From assembly GCA_035942255.1 (NCBI GenBank), contig DASZDG010000141.1:62001-126000 (forward strand): 64,000 nt of DNA, read 5' to 3'. The notes beneath the pieces are model-generated. The model saw only the letters and a program-made list of their open reading frames with translations. It searched no databases and was not told where the DNA came from. Origin of the DNA: JALZEG01 sp035942255 (GTDB lineage Bacteria > Actinomycetota > CADDZG01 > WHSQ01). Both the position numbers and the translations under genes were made by a program. The first letter of the stretch is position 1, and the number at the start of each line of letters is the position of its first letter. This document shows positions 7,271-14,586 of the stretch, piece after piece.

Positions 7271-8354
7271 GAGCCGACGCCCGCGGGGTACCGGGTGGGA
7301 GGCGCTGACCGCCGCCGAGCGCCGCATCGCGGACCTCGTCGCCCAGGGCCTGACGAACCCCCAGATCGCGCAGCGCCTGTTCGTCTCGCGCTACACCGTC
7401 CAGACCCACCTGCGGAACGCGTTCCGGAAGCTCGGGGTCCGCACCCGCGCCCAGCTGGCGGTCGAGGTCGTCCTCCGGCGGGAGACAGCGGCCCCGGCCC
7501 CCACGCCCGGCGGCGGCCGGATCCTCCACCGCGGCCCCGGCTTCGCCCTCGGCGTCTTCCACTGCGCCCCCGGCGACCCGCGGTGGGAGCGCGAGAACTT
7601 CATCGGGAACAAGCACCACGTCGTCTTTCCTTCGACGGCCGTGCTGATCCGCCGGCCGGGGGCCGAGGTCGTGGCCGACGCGAACGTCGCGGTGCTCTAC
7701 GACGGGGGCCAGACGTATCGCCGGGAGCTGATCGACCGCCGCGGCGACCACTGCGCGTACGCGGCGGTCGAGGAGGCGCTGGTCGCCGAGATGGCGGGCG
7801 TCCCGCGCGGGACGCGGCCCTCGTTTCCCGCTCCGGCGGTGGGCGTCGAAGCGCGCGTCTACGCGCTCCAGTGGATGTCGATCGCGACGTTGCTCGGGGT
7901 CTACGCGGGCGACCGGCTCGCGCCCGACGAGCGGGTGCTGGCGTTGTTGGGGACGGTCGTGAGGACGGCGTTCGGGTCCGGCGGCGAGCCGCCGCGCGGG
8001 CCCGCCCCGCTCGTCGCGAAGGCGAAGCGGGTGCTGGCGGAGCGCATGACCGAGCCGCTGTCGGTGGCGGAGATCGCGCGGGGGGTGCCGGCGTCGCCGT
8101 ACCACCTCATCCGGCTCTTCCGGCGCGAGACCGGCATGACGCTCCACCGGTACCGCACGCACCTGCGCCTGCGCGCGTCGCTCGACCGCCTCGCCCGCAA
8201 GGACGAGCCCGTCGGGAGGATCGCCACCTCCCTCGGCTTCTCGAGCCACAGCCACTTCACCGACTGCTTCACGAGGACGTTCGGGGCGACGCCGACCGAC
8301 GTCCGGACGGGGCGCCTCGCGCCGAGCGACCTGTGTGGTGTGCTGACTACTTGA
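7269..8354 (+). CDS. Hybrid regulator: N-terminal LuxR-type HTH, C-terminal AraC-type HTH
   Basis: The 361-residue protein has two DNA-binding domains. Residues about 12-67 form a LuxR/GerE helix-turn-helix (LTAAERRIADLVAQGLTNPQ, then SRYTVQTHLRNAFRKLGVRT). Residues about 90-210 resemble the cupin-like sensor part of AraC regulators (GFALGVFHCAPGDPRW, VLIRRPGAEV). Residues about 255-345 form an AraC-type double HTH (ERMTEPLSVAEIARGVPASP, RLFRRETGMTLHRYRTHLRL, IATSLGFSSHSHFTDCF). It is divergent from the cupredoxin/PQQ-dehydrogenase operon, a natural target. The last codons overlap the end of the convergent gene by 8 nt. Confidence 0.88.
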   Translation: MSRRPRGTGWEALTAAERRIADLVAQGLTNPQIAQRLFVSRYTVQTHLRNAFRKLGVRTRAQLAVEVVLRRETAAPAPTPGGGRILHRGPGFALGVFHCAPGDPRWERENFIGNKHHVVFPSTAVLIRRPGAEVVADANVAVLYDGGQTYRRELIDRRGDHCAYAAVEEALVAEMAGVPRGTRPSFPAPAVGVEARVYALQWMSIATLLGVYAGDRLAPDERVLALLGTVVRTAFGSGGEPPRGPAPLVAKAKRVLAERMTEPLSVAEIARGVPASPYHLIRLFRRETGMTLHRYRTHLRLRASLDRLARKDEPVGRIATSLGFSSHSHFTDCFTRTFGATPTDVRTGRLAPSDLCGVLTT

Positions 8355-9132
8355 TGCCGGCGGTGATCTCCACGTCGTACTCGTACTCCGTGAACAGCGC
8401 GTGGTTCGTCGGCTGCGCCGCCCCGATCATCTGCGCGAACTCGGTGCCCGGCTCGGCCATGAAGTAGCCGTCGACCTCGGTCACGTTCGAGGGCTCGATG
8501 AAGTTGTCCACGACCTCCATCTTCACGAGGCCCTCGTCGCGCAGCTGCCACAGCGTGTACGCGGACGGCTGCGTGTAGTACGTCGTGGGGTCCGCCTCGG
8601 GCTCGATCCCTGCAGCGGAGTAGGACGAGCCGCCGTCCCACTGGACCTCCGACTCGGTGACCGCGCCGAGCGGAGTCGGGGGCTGCGTCTCGAGCGTGAT
8701 CGTCGCGAGGTCGGCCCGTACGCCGTGGCGCGCGAGCGCGACCGCCAGCTTGCGGTTGTCCGTCAGCCGCCATGCCTCGTAGAGGTGGTCACCGCGGCTC
8801 CCGTCGGGGGCCTCGATCAGGACCCAGAAGACCGACATGTGCGCGGGGCCGAGGCTCTTGCCGTTCACGAGCACCTGGTCGCAGAACAGCGTGTTGACGA
8901 CGAGCCCGATGTGGCCGGGGTAGATGCCCTCGCGCGGGGTGAACCTCTCGGGGACGAACGGACGCACGAGGGGGTCCGGCGCGTCGACGAGCGAGTTCAG
9001 CGACGAGCATCCGCGGGCGCCGTGCGCCGGTGCCTTCGGAGGCCGTTTCGCGGCCGCGGGCGGGACGAGCGCCAGCGTCGCGATCGCCAGCGCGGCGAGC
9101 GCGACTCCGAGCTTTCCGTGACGGAACCTCAT
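8347..9132 (-). CDS. Secreted protein of unknown function
   Basis: The 261-residue protein starts at ATG 9132 behind an AAAGGAG site. It has a signal peptide (LGVALAALAIATLALVPPAAA) and a mature domain beginning GCSSLNSLVDAPDPLVRPFV. Phrases such as PFVPERFTP and IGLVVNTLFCDQVLVNG recall, weakly, the acetoacetate-decarboxylase-like fold, but I do not claim homology. It ends AGIK. The upstream subtilisin-like protease stop (TGA at 9150-9152) lies 17 nt before it, so the two form one operon, which hints that this protein is a substrate, partner or co-secreted factor of that protease. Confidence 0.7.
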   Translation of the reverse strand: MRFRHGKLGVALAALAIATLALVPPAAAKRPPKAPAHGARGCSSLNSLVDAPDPLVRPFVPERFTPREGIYPGHIGLVVNTLFCDQVLVNGKSLGPAHMSVFWVLIEAPDGSRGDHLYEAWRLTDNRKLAVALARHGVRADLATITLETQPPTPLGAVTESEVQWDGGSSYSAAGIEPEADPTTYYTQPSAYTLWQLRDEGLVKMEVVDNFIEPSNVTEVDGYFMAEPGTEFAQMIGAAQPTNHALFTEYEYDVEITAGIK

Positions 9133-9149
9133 GTCGTTCTCCTTTCGTG

Positions 9150-10538
9150 TCATCCGGTGCTGTAGATCTCGTGGAGCGCGGCGCGGACCGCGGCCTCGCG
9201 GGCGAAGAACTGGTCGGTGCGGGAGCGGTCCGGGAGGTCGGCTCGCCCAGCGAGCACGCCGGCGGCCAGGTCGGCCGCCGCGTCGTCGACCGCGCCGTAG
9301 CCGATCGTGAGGAACTCGGGGTACTCCTCCGGCACGTCGGACCACTTCAGCGGAGCCGGTGGGTAGAGGCCCGTCTCGCACGGAGGACCGTCCTCGCGTT
9401 GCGCGGCCGGACGCGGCGACGCGGTCGCGAGCACGACCTCCTTCCACTCCGCGAGCGTGAAGCGGCCGTCGGCCAGCGGTCCGGACCGGACCGCGCCGCG
9501 GGGGCCGCGCGCGACGACGCCGTCCTCGACGCCGGTGGACGCGTCGCCGAGGAGCGCACGGGCCGTCAGGAGGATGCGTGCGGCCCCCCCGGCCGCAAAC
9601 GGCGTCGCTGCGGACGTGCCGCCGCCGATCGTGTCGCCGGACTCCGTCAGGTGGTCGTGCGCCGCGGCCCAGGAGTCGCATCCGTCCGAGACCACGTGCG
9701 GCGGGGCGCCGTGCCACGCGACGACGTGGCCGGAGTCGTGCGCGCCGACAGCGATCACCGAGGGCGTCACGTGCGGCGAGACCGTCGTCGGATGTCCGGC
9801 GACACCGTACTTGTAGGCGACGCCGTTGCCGCTGGCCCACAGCCCGAGATGTCGCGCCGCCGCCGACTCGATCGACCGCGTGAGCTCCGGGTTGTTCGAC
9901 ATCATGCCGGTCTCGCCGCTCGGGTCCCACGCCGGCACGCCGGGGGTCCACGAGTTACTCTCGGCGTCGATCCACGAGGCGTTGTCGCCGAGCCACCCGA
10001 GCGCCTCGACGAGCGACTCCTGCGGCTCCTTCCCCTGGTGCACGGGGAACGCGAGCGGCACCTGCACGGAGACGACGAGGCACTCGGGGCACGCGCCGAA
10101 GCCGGCCGCGGCCGCGCGCGACGCGACCATGGTCCCGTGGCCCTCGCCGTCGAGGATCGGCGTGGGGCAGAGGTTGTGGTTCGACCGGTTCGAGAACGAG
10201 ATCGCCCCGACGACGCGCGTCCCGGGGAACCAGTAGAGGCGGCCCGGCTCGACCTTCGACCACACGGTCCGGCAGTCGGCCCTCACGGCAGCGACGTAGT
10301 CGGGCGCGTCGAGCGTCAGCCTCAGCGCCTGCGCGCTACGCGGGAACCCCGGGACGTACGTGGACGGATGCCGGTAGGCGCGGGGCGAGCGGTCGCGGAA
10401 GACCTCGTGATACGGGTTGATCCCGGTGTCGACGAGCGCGACGACGGCCGACGGCGCCGGGCGGGGTGCGGCCGACACGGGCGCGGCCGCGAGGACGAGA
10501 GCGGAGCACGCCGCGGCCGCACACATCCGTCGCACCAT
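9150..10538 (-). CDS. Secreted subtilisin-like serine protease (peptidase family S8), copy 1
   Basis: The 462-residue protein has a signal peptide (residues 1-24) and no long prodomain. The catalytic triad is visible: Asp37 in ALVDTGINPYH, His134 in DGEGHGTMVAS and Ser309 in GGGTSAATPFAAG; the oxyanion Asn lies in WASGNG. The segment RLYWFPGTRVVGAIS is shared with the S8 genes at 12981 and 22440, so the three are one paralogous group. Cysteines (ACPECL) suggest disulfides. The start ATG has a strong AGAGGAGGT site. It is followed in the same operon by an unknown secreted protein. Confidence 0.92.
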   Translation of the reverse strand: MVRRMCAAAACSALVLAAAPVSAAPRPAPSAVVALVDTGINPYHEVFRDRSPRAYRHPSTYVPGFPRSAQALRLTLDAPDYVAAVRADCRTVWSKVEPGRLYWFPGTRVVGAISFSNRSNHNLCPTPILDGEGHGTMVASRAAAAGFGACPECLVVSVQVPLAFPVHQGKEPQESLVEALGWLGDNASWIDAESNSWTPGVPAWDPSGETGMMSNNPELTRSIESAAARHLGLWASGNGVAYKYGVAGHPTTVSPHVTPSVIAVGAHDSGHVVAWHGAPPHVVSDGCDSWAAAHDHLTESGDTIGGGTSAATPFAAGGAARILLTARALLGDASTGVEDGVVARGPRGAVRSGPLADGRFTLAEWKEVVLATASPRPAAQREDGPPCETGLYPPAPLKWSDVPEEYPEFLTIGYGAVDDAAADLAAGVLAGRADLPDRSRTDQFFAREAAVRAALHEIYSTG

Positions 10539-10757
10539 CGGTCACCTCCTCTTTCGTCCTCGGGCCTCGCGCTTGCGGTTTCGTCTCGTCTACGCACGGC
10601 CCTTGGCTTGGTTCGCGAAATACCCCAGGTGGGGGGGCGCCCCCGGCGGCGGCTCGGACGAGCGAGCAACGATCCGGAAGTGCAGCGGCGCGTCGATTTG
10701 ACCGGTTTGGTAGATATGCGCCGGGACCGTGAGCGGGCACAGAGAAAGGGGAAGGGG

Positions 10758-10922
10758 ATGCGCAAGGCCTTCGTGGCGGTGCTTACCGCCGTGATCGTGG
10801 GGGCGCCGCTGGCGACCGCGGCGTCGGCCGACGAGCCGTTCATCCAGCCGATCCGCTGCCGGATCGGCGACGAGACCGGCATCTACGTCGGGGGCAAGTG
10901 CCCTCCGCCGTACCCGACGTAA
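10758..10922 (+). CDS. Small secreted peptide (54 aa) with two cysteines
   Basis: The ORF runs from ATG 10758, preceded by a purine-rich AAAGGGGAAGGGG stretch, to TAA. Residues 1-24 are a textbook signal peptide (RKAFVAVLTAVIVGAPLATAASA). The predicted mature peptide is about 30 residues, starts DEPFIQPIRCRIGDETG, has two cysteines that could form one disulfide, and ends in a Pro-rich tail CPPPYPT. A strong intrinsic terminator follows 12 nt after the stop, so it is its own transcription unit. No family is recognised. Roles such as a secreted signalling or antimicrobial peptide are only possibilities. Confidence 0.7.
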   Translation: MRKAFVAVLTAVIVGAPLATAASADEPFIQPIRCRIGDETGIYVGGKCPPPYPT

Positions 10923-10934
10923 GTCGCGATGACG

Positions 10935-10969
10935 ACGCCCGTCCACGAAGGGTCGTGGGCGGGCGTTTT
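10935..10969 (+). terminator. Strong intrinsic terminator after the small secreted peptide gene
   Basis: A 14-bp stem (10935-10948 with 10953-10966, one G-U pair) closes a 4-nt loop and is followed by TTTT. This is a classical Rho-independent terminator and the clearest one in the window. It ends the transcript of the 54-residue peptide gene and insulates the flavin reductase gene downstream. Confidence 0.9.
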
Positions 10970-10990
10970 CGCGTCGGGGGACGGGGAATC

Positions 10991-11494
10991 GTGGCGGACA
11001 TGACCACGCGACCGGCGGCGAAGGCGTTCGAGGAGCTCGCGGGGCACCTCGACTACGCGATGTTCGTCGTGACCGCGGCGTCGCCTTCGGAGCGTGCGGG
11101 GTGCCTCGTCGGCTTCGCTTCGCAGTGCAGCATCGACCCACCGCGCTTCATGGCGTTCGTGTCGGACAAGAACCACACGCACCGCGTCGCGCTCGAGTCC
11201 CCGATGCTCGCCGTGCACGTCGTGCCGGAAGACGCCGAGGAGCTCGCCCGGCTGTTCGGCGAGGAGACCGGGGACGAGATCGACAAGTTCGAGCGCTGCT
11301 CCTGGGAGCCGGGGCCGGGCGCCGTCCCGGTGCTGACGCAATGCCCCGACCGTCTCGTCGGCCGCGTGCTCGACCGCTTCCCGGTCGGCGACCACACCGG
11401 CTTCCTGCTAGAGCCCGTCGAGGTCAGCGCGGGGGGCGGGTCCTTCTTCCCGTTCCGCAAGGCGAAGGATCTCGACCCCGGCCACGAGGCCTGA
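10991..11494 (+). CDS. Flavin reductase-like FMN-binding protein
   Basis: The protein is about 167 residues from GTG 10991, or 164 from the in-frame ATG at 11000; neither start has an ideal RBS. It has the split-barrel flavin reductase layout: LDYAMFVVTAASPSERAGCL, then FASQCSIDPPRFMAFVSDKN (S-x-x-P and N for FMN and NAD(P)H binding), the helix THRVALESPMLAVHVV, and RVLDRFPVGDHTGFLLEPVE near the end. Such proteins bind FMN and reduce it with NAD(P)H for partner monooxygenases, or act as stand-alone flavoproteins. No monooxygenase is adjacent. Confidence 0.85.
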   Translation: MADMTTRPAAKAFEELAGHLDYAMFVVTAASPSERAGCLVGFASQCSIDPPRFMAFVSDKNHTHRVALESPMLAVHVVPEDAEELARLFGEETGDEIDKFERCSWEPGPGAVPVLTQCPDRLVGRVLDRFPVGDHTGFLLEPVEVSAGGGSFFPFRKAKDLDPGHEA

Positions 11495-11502
11495 ACGCGT
11501 CG

Positions 11503-12216
11503 CTACATCTTGCCGACGGCGACGACCGCGCGCGCATGGGCGCGCGCCGACCGCCGCGACAGCGGCCCCCCCGGAAGCTCGACCACGAACGCGGTGCTGT
11601 TGTCGAAGCGATGGTTCTGCCAGCGCGTCGCGGTGCCCGGCAACGGGTCGAGGCGCCGCAGGGGCAGGCCGACCATGCGCGCGTACCGCGCCTGGATCGC
11701 GCGGCGCCCGCCCGACCGGTCGACGAGCGACATCGCCTGGTGGTACCAGATCGTGACGTCGGGCCGGATCTCGGCGACGAACTTCATCGCATGGCGCGTC
11801 TCCTTCTCCGACGCGCGGCGGGGGCCGGAGTAGTAGGTGCTCCAGCGCCGCCCCTGCAGCCGCCACTTGCGCGGGAAGTTCCGGTTGAGATCGACGCCGC
11901 GCGCGTTCTGACGCGTTCCCGCAGCCGCGCCGTCGGGATTCAGCGCCTCGATCGTCCAGATCTTCAGGCCCGACGGCGCGGGCCGTCGCTTCAGTGCGGT
12001 GATGACGGCCTTTCCCGCGCATTCGTTCCCGTGGATGCAACCGACGACGAGCACGACCTTCTCGCTCGCGGGGTCGCCCAGCCGGTAGGCCTTGATCGGC
12101 CGGCCCTCGTGCGAGTAGCCGAGCAGCACGCGCCGCAGCCCCGCGGGAACGGCCGTGTCGGCGGCCGGCTGCGCGACCGCCACGAGCGCGACGAGGACGA
12201 GCGCGACCTTCCTCAC
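11503..12216 (-). CDS. Secreted M14-family zinc carboxypeptidase
   Basis: The 237-residue protein starts at GTG 12216, which overlaps the stop of the amidase (GTGA). A signal peptide (VALVLVALVAVAQPAA) precedes an M14 catalytic domain: zinc ligands His and Glu in VVGCIHGNECAG (H-x-x-E), VDLNRNFPRKW (the DxNRN substrate-binding segment), a His in IWYHQAMSLVDRSGG, and a C-terminal VVELPGG with the catalytic Glu. Short secreted M14 proteins of this type resemble MpaA-like murein tripeptide amidases. Coupling to an N-acetylmuramoyl-L-alanine amidase makes a cell-wall peptide substrate likely. Confidence 0.85.
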   Translation of the reverse strand: MRKVALVLVALVAVAQPAADTAVPAGLRRVLLGYSHEGRPIKAYRLGDPASEKVVLVVGCIHGNECAGKAVITALKRRPAPSGLKIWTIEALNPDGAAAGTRQNARGVDLNRNFPRKWRLQGRRWSTYYSGPRRASEKETRHAMKFVAEIRPDVTIWYHQAMSLVDRSGGRRAIQARYARMVGLPLRRLDPLPGTATRWQNHRFDNSTAFVVELPGGPLSRRSARAHARAVVAVGKM

Positions 12217-12890
12217 GAGATCCTCCTCAGCCTCTTGCGGAACACCTTCACGTCGCGCCACAGCCAGTCGGTGTGGTCGTTGCGCCAGCCCTGGCGGTCC
12301 TCGAACCGCCGGTGCCCGTTGGCCATCGCGTGCCCGATCACGTCCCGCAGCGCGATGCCCTCGCGCGCCCGCAGCCACCTCACCAGGCGGAGCGCGGCGC
12401 GGACCTGCGGCCTGCGGCGGAGGATCTGCCGGTCGGCCCAATGGGAGCCGCGGCCCGTCTCCTGGACCATCTCGATCCCGATCGCGCGGTGGTTCAGCCC
12501 GATCGTGTGCCGGCAGCGGATGCCGAGCGGCACGAGCTCGTAGATCGTCCCGTCCTTGTCGACGACGTAGTGCGTGCACACGCCCGGCATCTCGCCGCGG
12601 GCGGGGGAGTTCGACGCGAAGTGGTTGCGGACGGGCTCGTAGGTGCTGGTGGCGGTGAAGTGGAGGACGACCACGCTCGGGTTCCGGAGCTTCCAGCGGC
12701 GCAGGCCGTAGTGGCGCCCGGAGTAGCGCGCCATCTGCGTCTTGCGCCTGTGCCCGTACGGAATGTGGTCCTCGGTGATCGCGGGGCGCCGGGCGGCTGC
12801 GACGGCGGCCGGGGGCTGAGCCCGCTCGTCCGGGGCGTGGAGCGTCGCCAGGAGGGACGCGGCGACCAGCAGAGCCGAGGGGCGGCGCAT
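12213..12890 (-). CDS. Secreted N-acetylmuramoyl-L-alanine amidase (amidase_2 / PGRP fold)
   Basis: The 225-residue protein has a signal peptide and an amidase_2 domain at about residues 65-190. VVVLHFTATSTYEPVRNHFA provides the first zinc His. GVCTHYVVDKDGTIYELVPL is the conserved core, HTIGLNHRAIGIEMVQ the central segment, and DVIGHAMANGH probably holds the C-terminal zinc His. It would cleave the MurNAc-L-Ala bond of peptidoglycan; the coupled M14 peptidase could then process the released peptide. The ATG lies 90 nt from the divergent subtilisin gene. Confidence 0.85.
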   Translation of the reverse strand: MRRPSALLVAASLLATLHAPDERAQPPAAVAAARRPAITEDHIPYGHRRKTQMARYSGRHYGLRRWKLRNPSVVVLHFTATSTYEPVRNHFASNSPARGEMPGVCTHYVVDKDGTIYELVPLGIRCRHTIGLNHRAIGIEMVQETGRGSHWADRQILRRRPQVRAALRLVRWLRAREGIALRDVIGHAMANGHRRFEDRQGWRNDHTDWLWRDVKVFRKRLRRIS

Positions 12891-12980
12891 CCGGCGAGTC
12901 TAGTGAGCGCGGCGGAGGAAACCATGACGGCGCCCCGAACCCTCCAGTGGACAGCAGGACCGACACGAGGGGGTTCCGAG

Positions 12981-14522
12981 ATGCGGAGGATCGCGCTGGC
13001 GCTGCTCGCCGCCGTGACCGCCGCGCTCGTGCCTCTGGCGCCGGGGGCCGCTCAGACCGCCGGCAGCCCCGGCGTCGCGATCCCCACCCGCGGCGGCGAC
13101 GACGCGGTCGTCCTCGCGATCATCGACTTCACGTTCTCGCCCTACCACTGGGACTACCTCGCGTCGAAGATGCCCCAGCACCTCGACCGCGACCGGTCGA
13201 ACGACCTCCCGCTCGGGACCGCTCCGCACACGTGGCTGAACGGCTTCCCGGCCCCCGGCGAGGCGTTCGCCTCGTACAAGCCGATCGACCTGACGCTCGA
13301 GGAGAAGGACCCGAACGCGCAGCTGCAGGCCCTCGACGACAAAGACAAGAAGAAGTGGGACGCGGTGAAGCGCAGCACCCGCGACCAGATCAACTACTAC
13401 TGGCTCCCGGACACCAAGGTGATCGGCGCGATCGAGTTCGGATCGCAGAAGATCCACGGGAACTCGGGCGAGCACGGGACCGGGACGACGAGCGTCTCCG
13501 TCGGGAACCTCCACGGGACCTGTCCCGAGTGCCTGCTGGTCTTCATCGACATCGAGACCGCGGACGAAGCGGTCGCCGCCCTCGACTGGGCGATGGACCA
13601 GCCGTGGATCGACGCGGTGTCGAACTCCTACGGCAACGGCGACACGATCCCGAAGGTCTACAACGCCGACGACGCCGAGGCGCAGCGGAAGGCCACCGAG
13701 CGCGGGCAGACGATCTTCTTCTCGGCCGGCAACGGCTTCGAGAACTCGTTCACGGTGCCGAACCCCACGTACCTCAGCTCCGAGAAGGGGCCGGACTGGC
13801 TCATCACCGTCGGCGCCGTCAGCCCGACGACGCAGGGTTCGTACGTCGGCGCGGGCAAGCCGGCCGACGTCTCCGGCGTAGGACGTGGCTACCCGTCCGC
13901 CTACAGCGCGCTGACGGTGAGCGAGACCGGGCGCAGCGGCTTCGGTGGCACGTCTAACGCGGCCCCCACCGTCGCAGGCATGTACCTGCGCGCGCTGTAC
14001 CAGGTGCGGCAGGACTACGCCGGGCCGAGCCGGATGCAGGCGCGCGGCGTGATCGCCGCGGGCCACATGGAGTGCGGCGCGCAGCGGCGCAAGTGCGAGC
14101 TCGGCGACGGGTCGCTGACCGCGCAGGAGCTGCGCCGCAGGTTGCTCCTCGGCGCGGTGCACACGACGACCGGCATGACCGACCCCGAGGACCTCGCGAG
14201 CCTTCCCGCCGTCGCAGAAGACGAGTACATAGCCGAGGGCCACGGGACCTACCTCGCGCGCTCGAGCGGCAAGACCGGGCCGTGGCTGAAGGAGCTCGGC
14301 CGCATCCTCGGCCCCCTCTACGGACGCACCGCCGAGCTGGAGCGTCCTCCCGGCGAGCGCGAGTGGATGATCGTGGACTCGTTCTGCCGCCAGGAGATCT
14401 GGGGGCAGTGGAAGGGCGGCTACTACTTGGGCGGCGAGACGGACCTGCCGGGGCCCGACCCGGCGTACCCGCTGCGCTCCGCGCTCGAGCAGGCGTGCCC
14501 GAGCGTCCCCACTCCCCCGTAG
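12981..14522 (+). CDS. Secreted subtilisin-like serine protease (peptidase family S8), copy 2
   Basis: From ATG 12981 the protein is 513 residues with a signal peptide (IALALLAAVTAALVPLAPGA). Catalytic Asp is in LAIIDFTFSPYHWD (the usual DTG is replaced by DFT), His in SGEHGTGTTS, Ser in GFGGTSNAAPTVAG, and the oxyanion Asn in FSAGNGFE. It shares YYWLPDTKVIGAIEF and TCPECLLVF with copy 1. The region after the Ser motif is long (about 200 residues) and unlike known domains. The altered residues next to the catalytic Asp are uncommon but do not by themselves mean inactivity. The divergent amidase gene lies upstream. Confidence 0.88.
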   Translation: MRRIALALLAAVTAALVPLAPGAAQTAGSPGVAIPTRGGDDAVVLAIIDFTFSPYHWDYLASKMPQHLDRDRSNDLPLGTAPHTWLNGFPAPGEAFASYKPIDLTLEEKDPNAQLQALDDKDKKKWDAVKRSTRDQINYYWLPDTKVIGAIEFGSQKIHGNSGEHGTGTTSVSVGNLHGTCPECLLVFIDIETADEAVAALDWAMDQPWIDAVSNSYGNGDTIPKVYNADDAEAQRKATERGQTIFFSAGNGFENSFTVPNPTYLSSEKGPDWLITVGAVSPTTQGSYVGAGKPADVSGVGRGYPSAYSALTVSETGRSGFGGTSNAAPTVAGMYLRALYQVRQDYAGPSRMQARGVIAAGHMECGAQRRKCELGDGSLTAQELRRRLLLGAVHTTTGMTDPEDLASLPAVAEDEYIAEGHGTYLARSSGKTGPWLKELGRILGPLYGRTAELERPPGEREWMIVDSFCRQEIWGQWKGGYYLGGETDLPGPDPAYPLRSALEQACPSVPTPP

Positions 14523-14586
14523 GGGCAGGAGCGGCCCCCGGCCGCACCGAATCCTGACAAAACGTCCTAGCCGTGGGAGGAACGTC

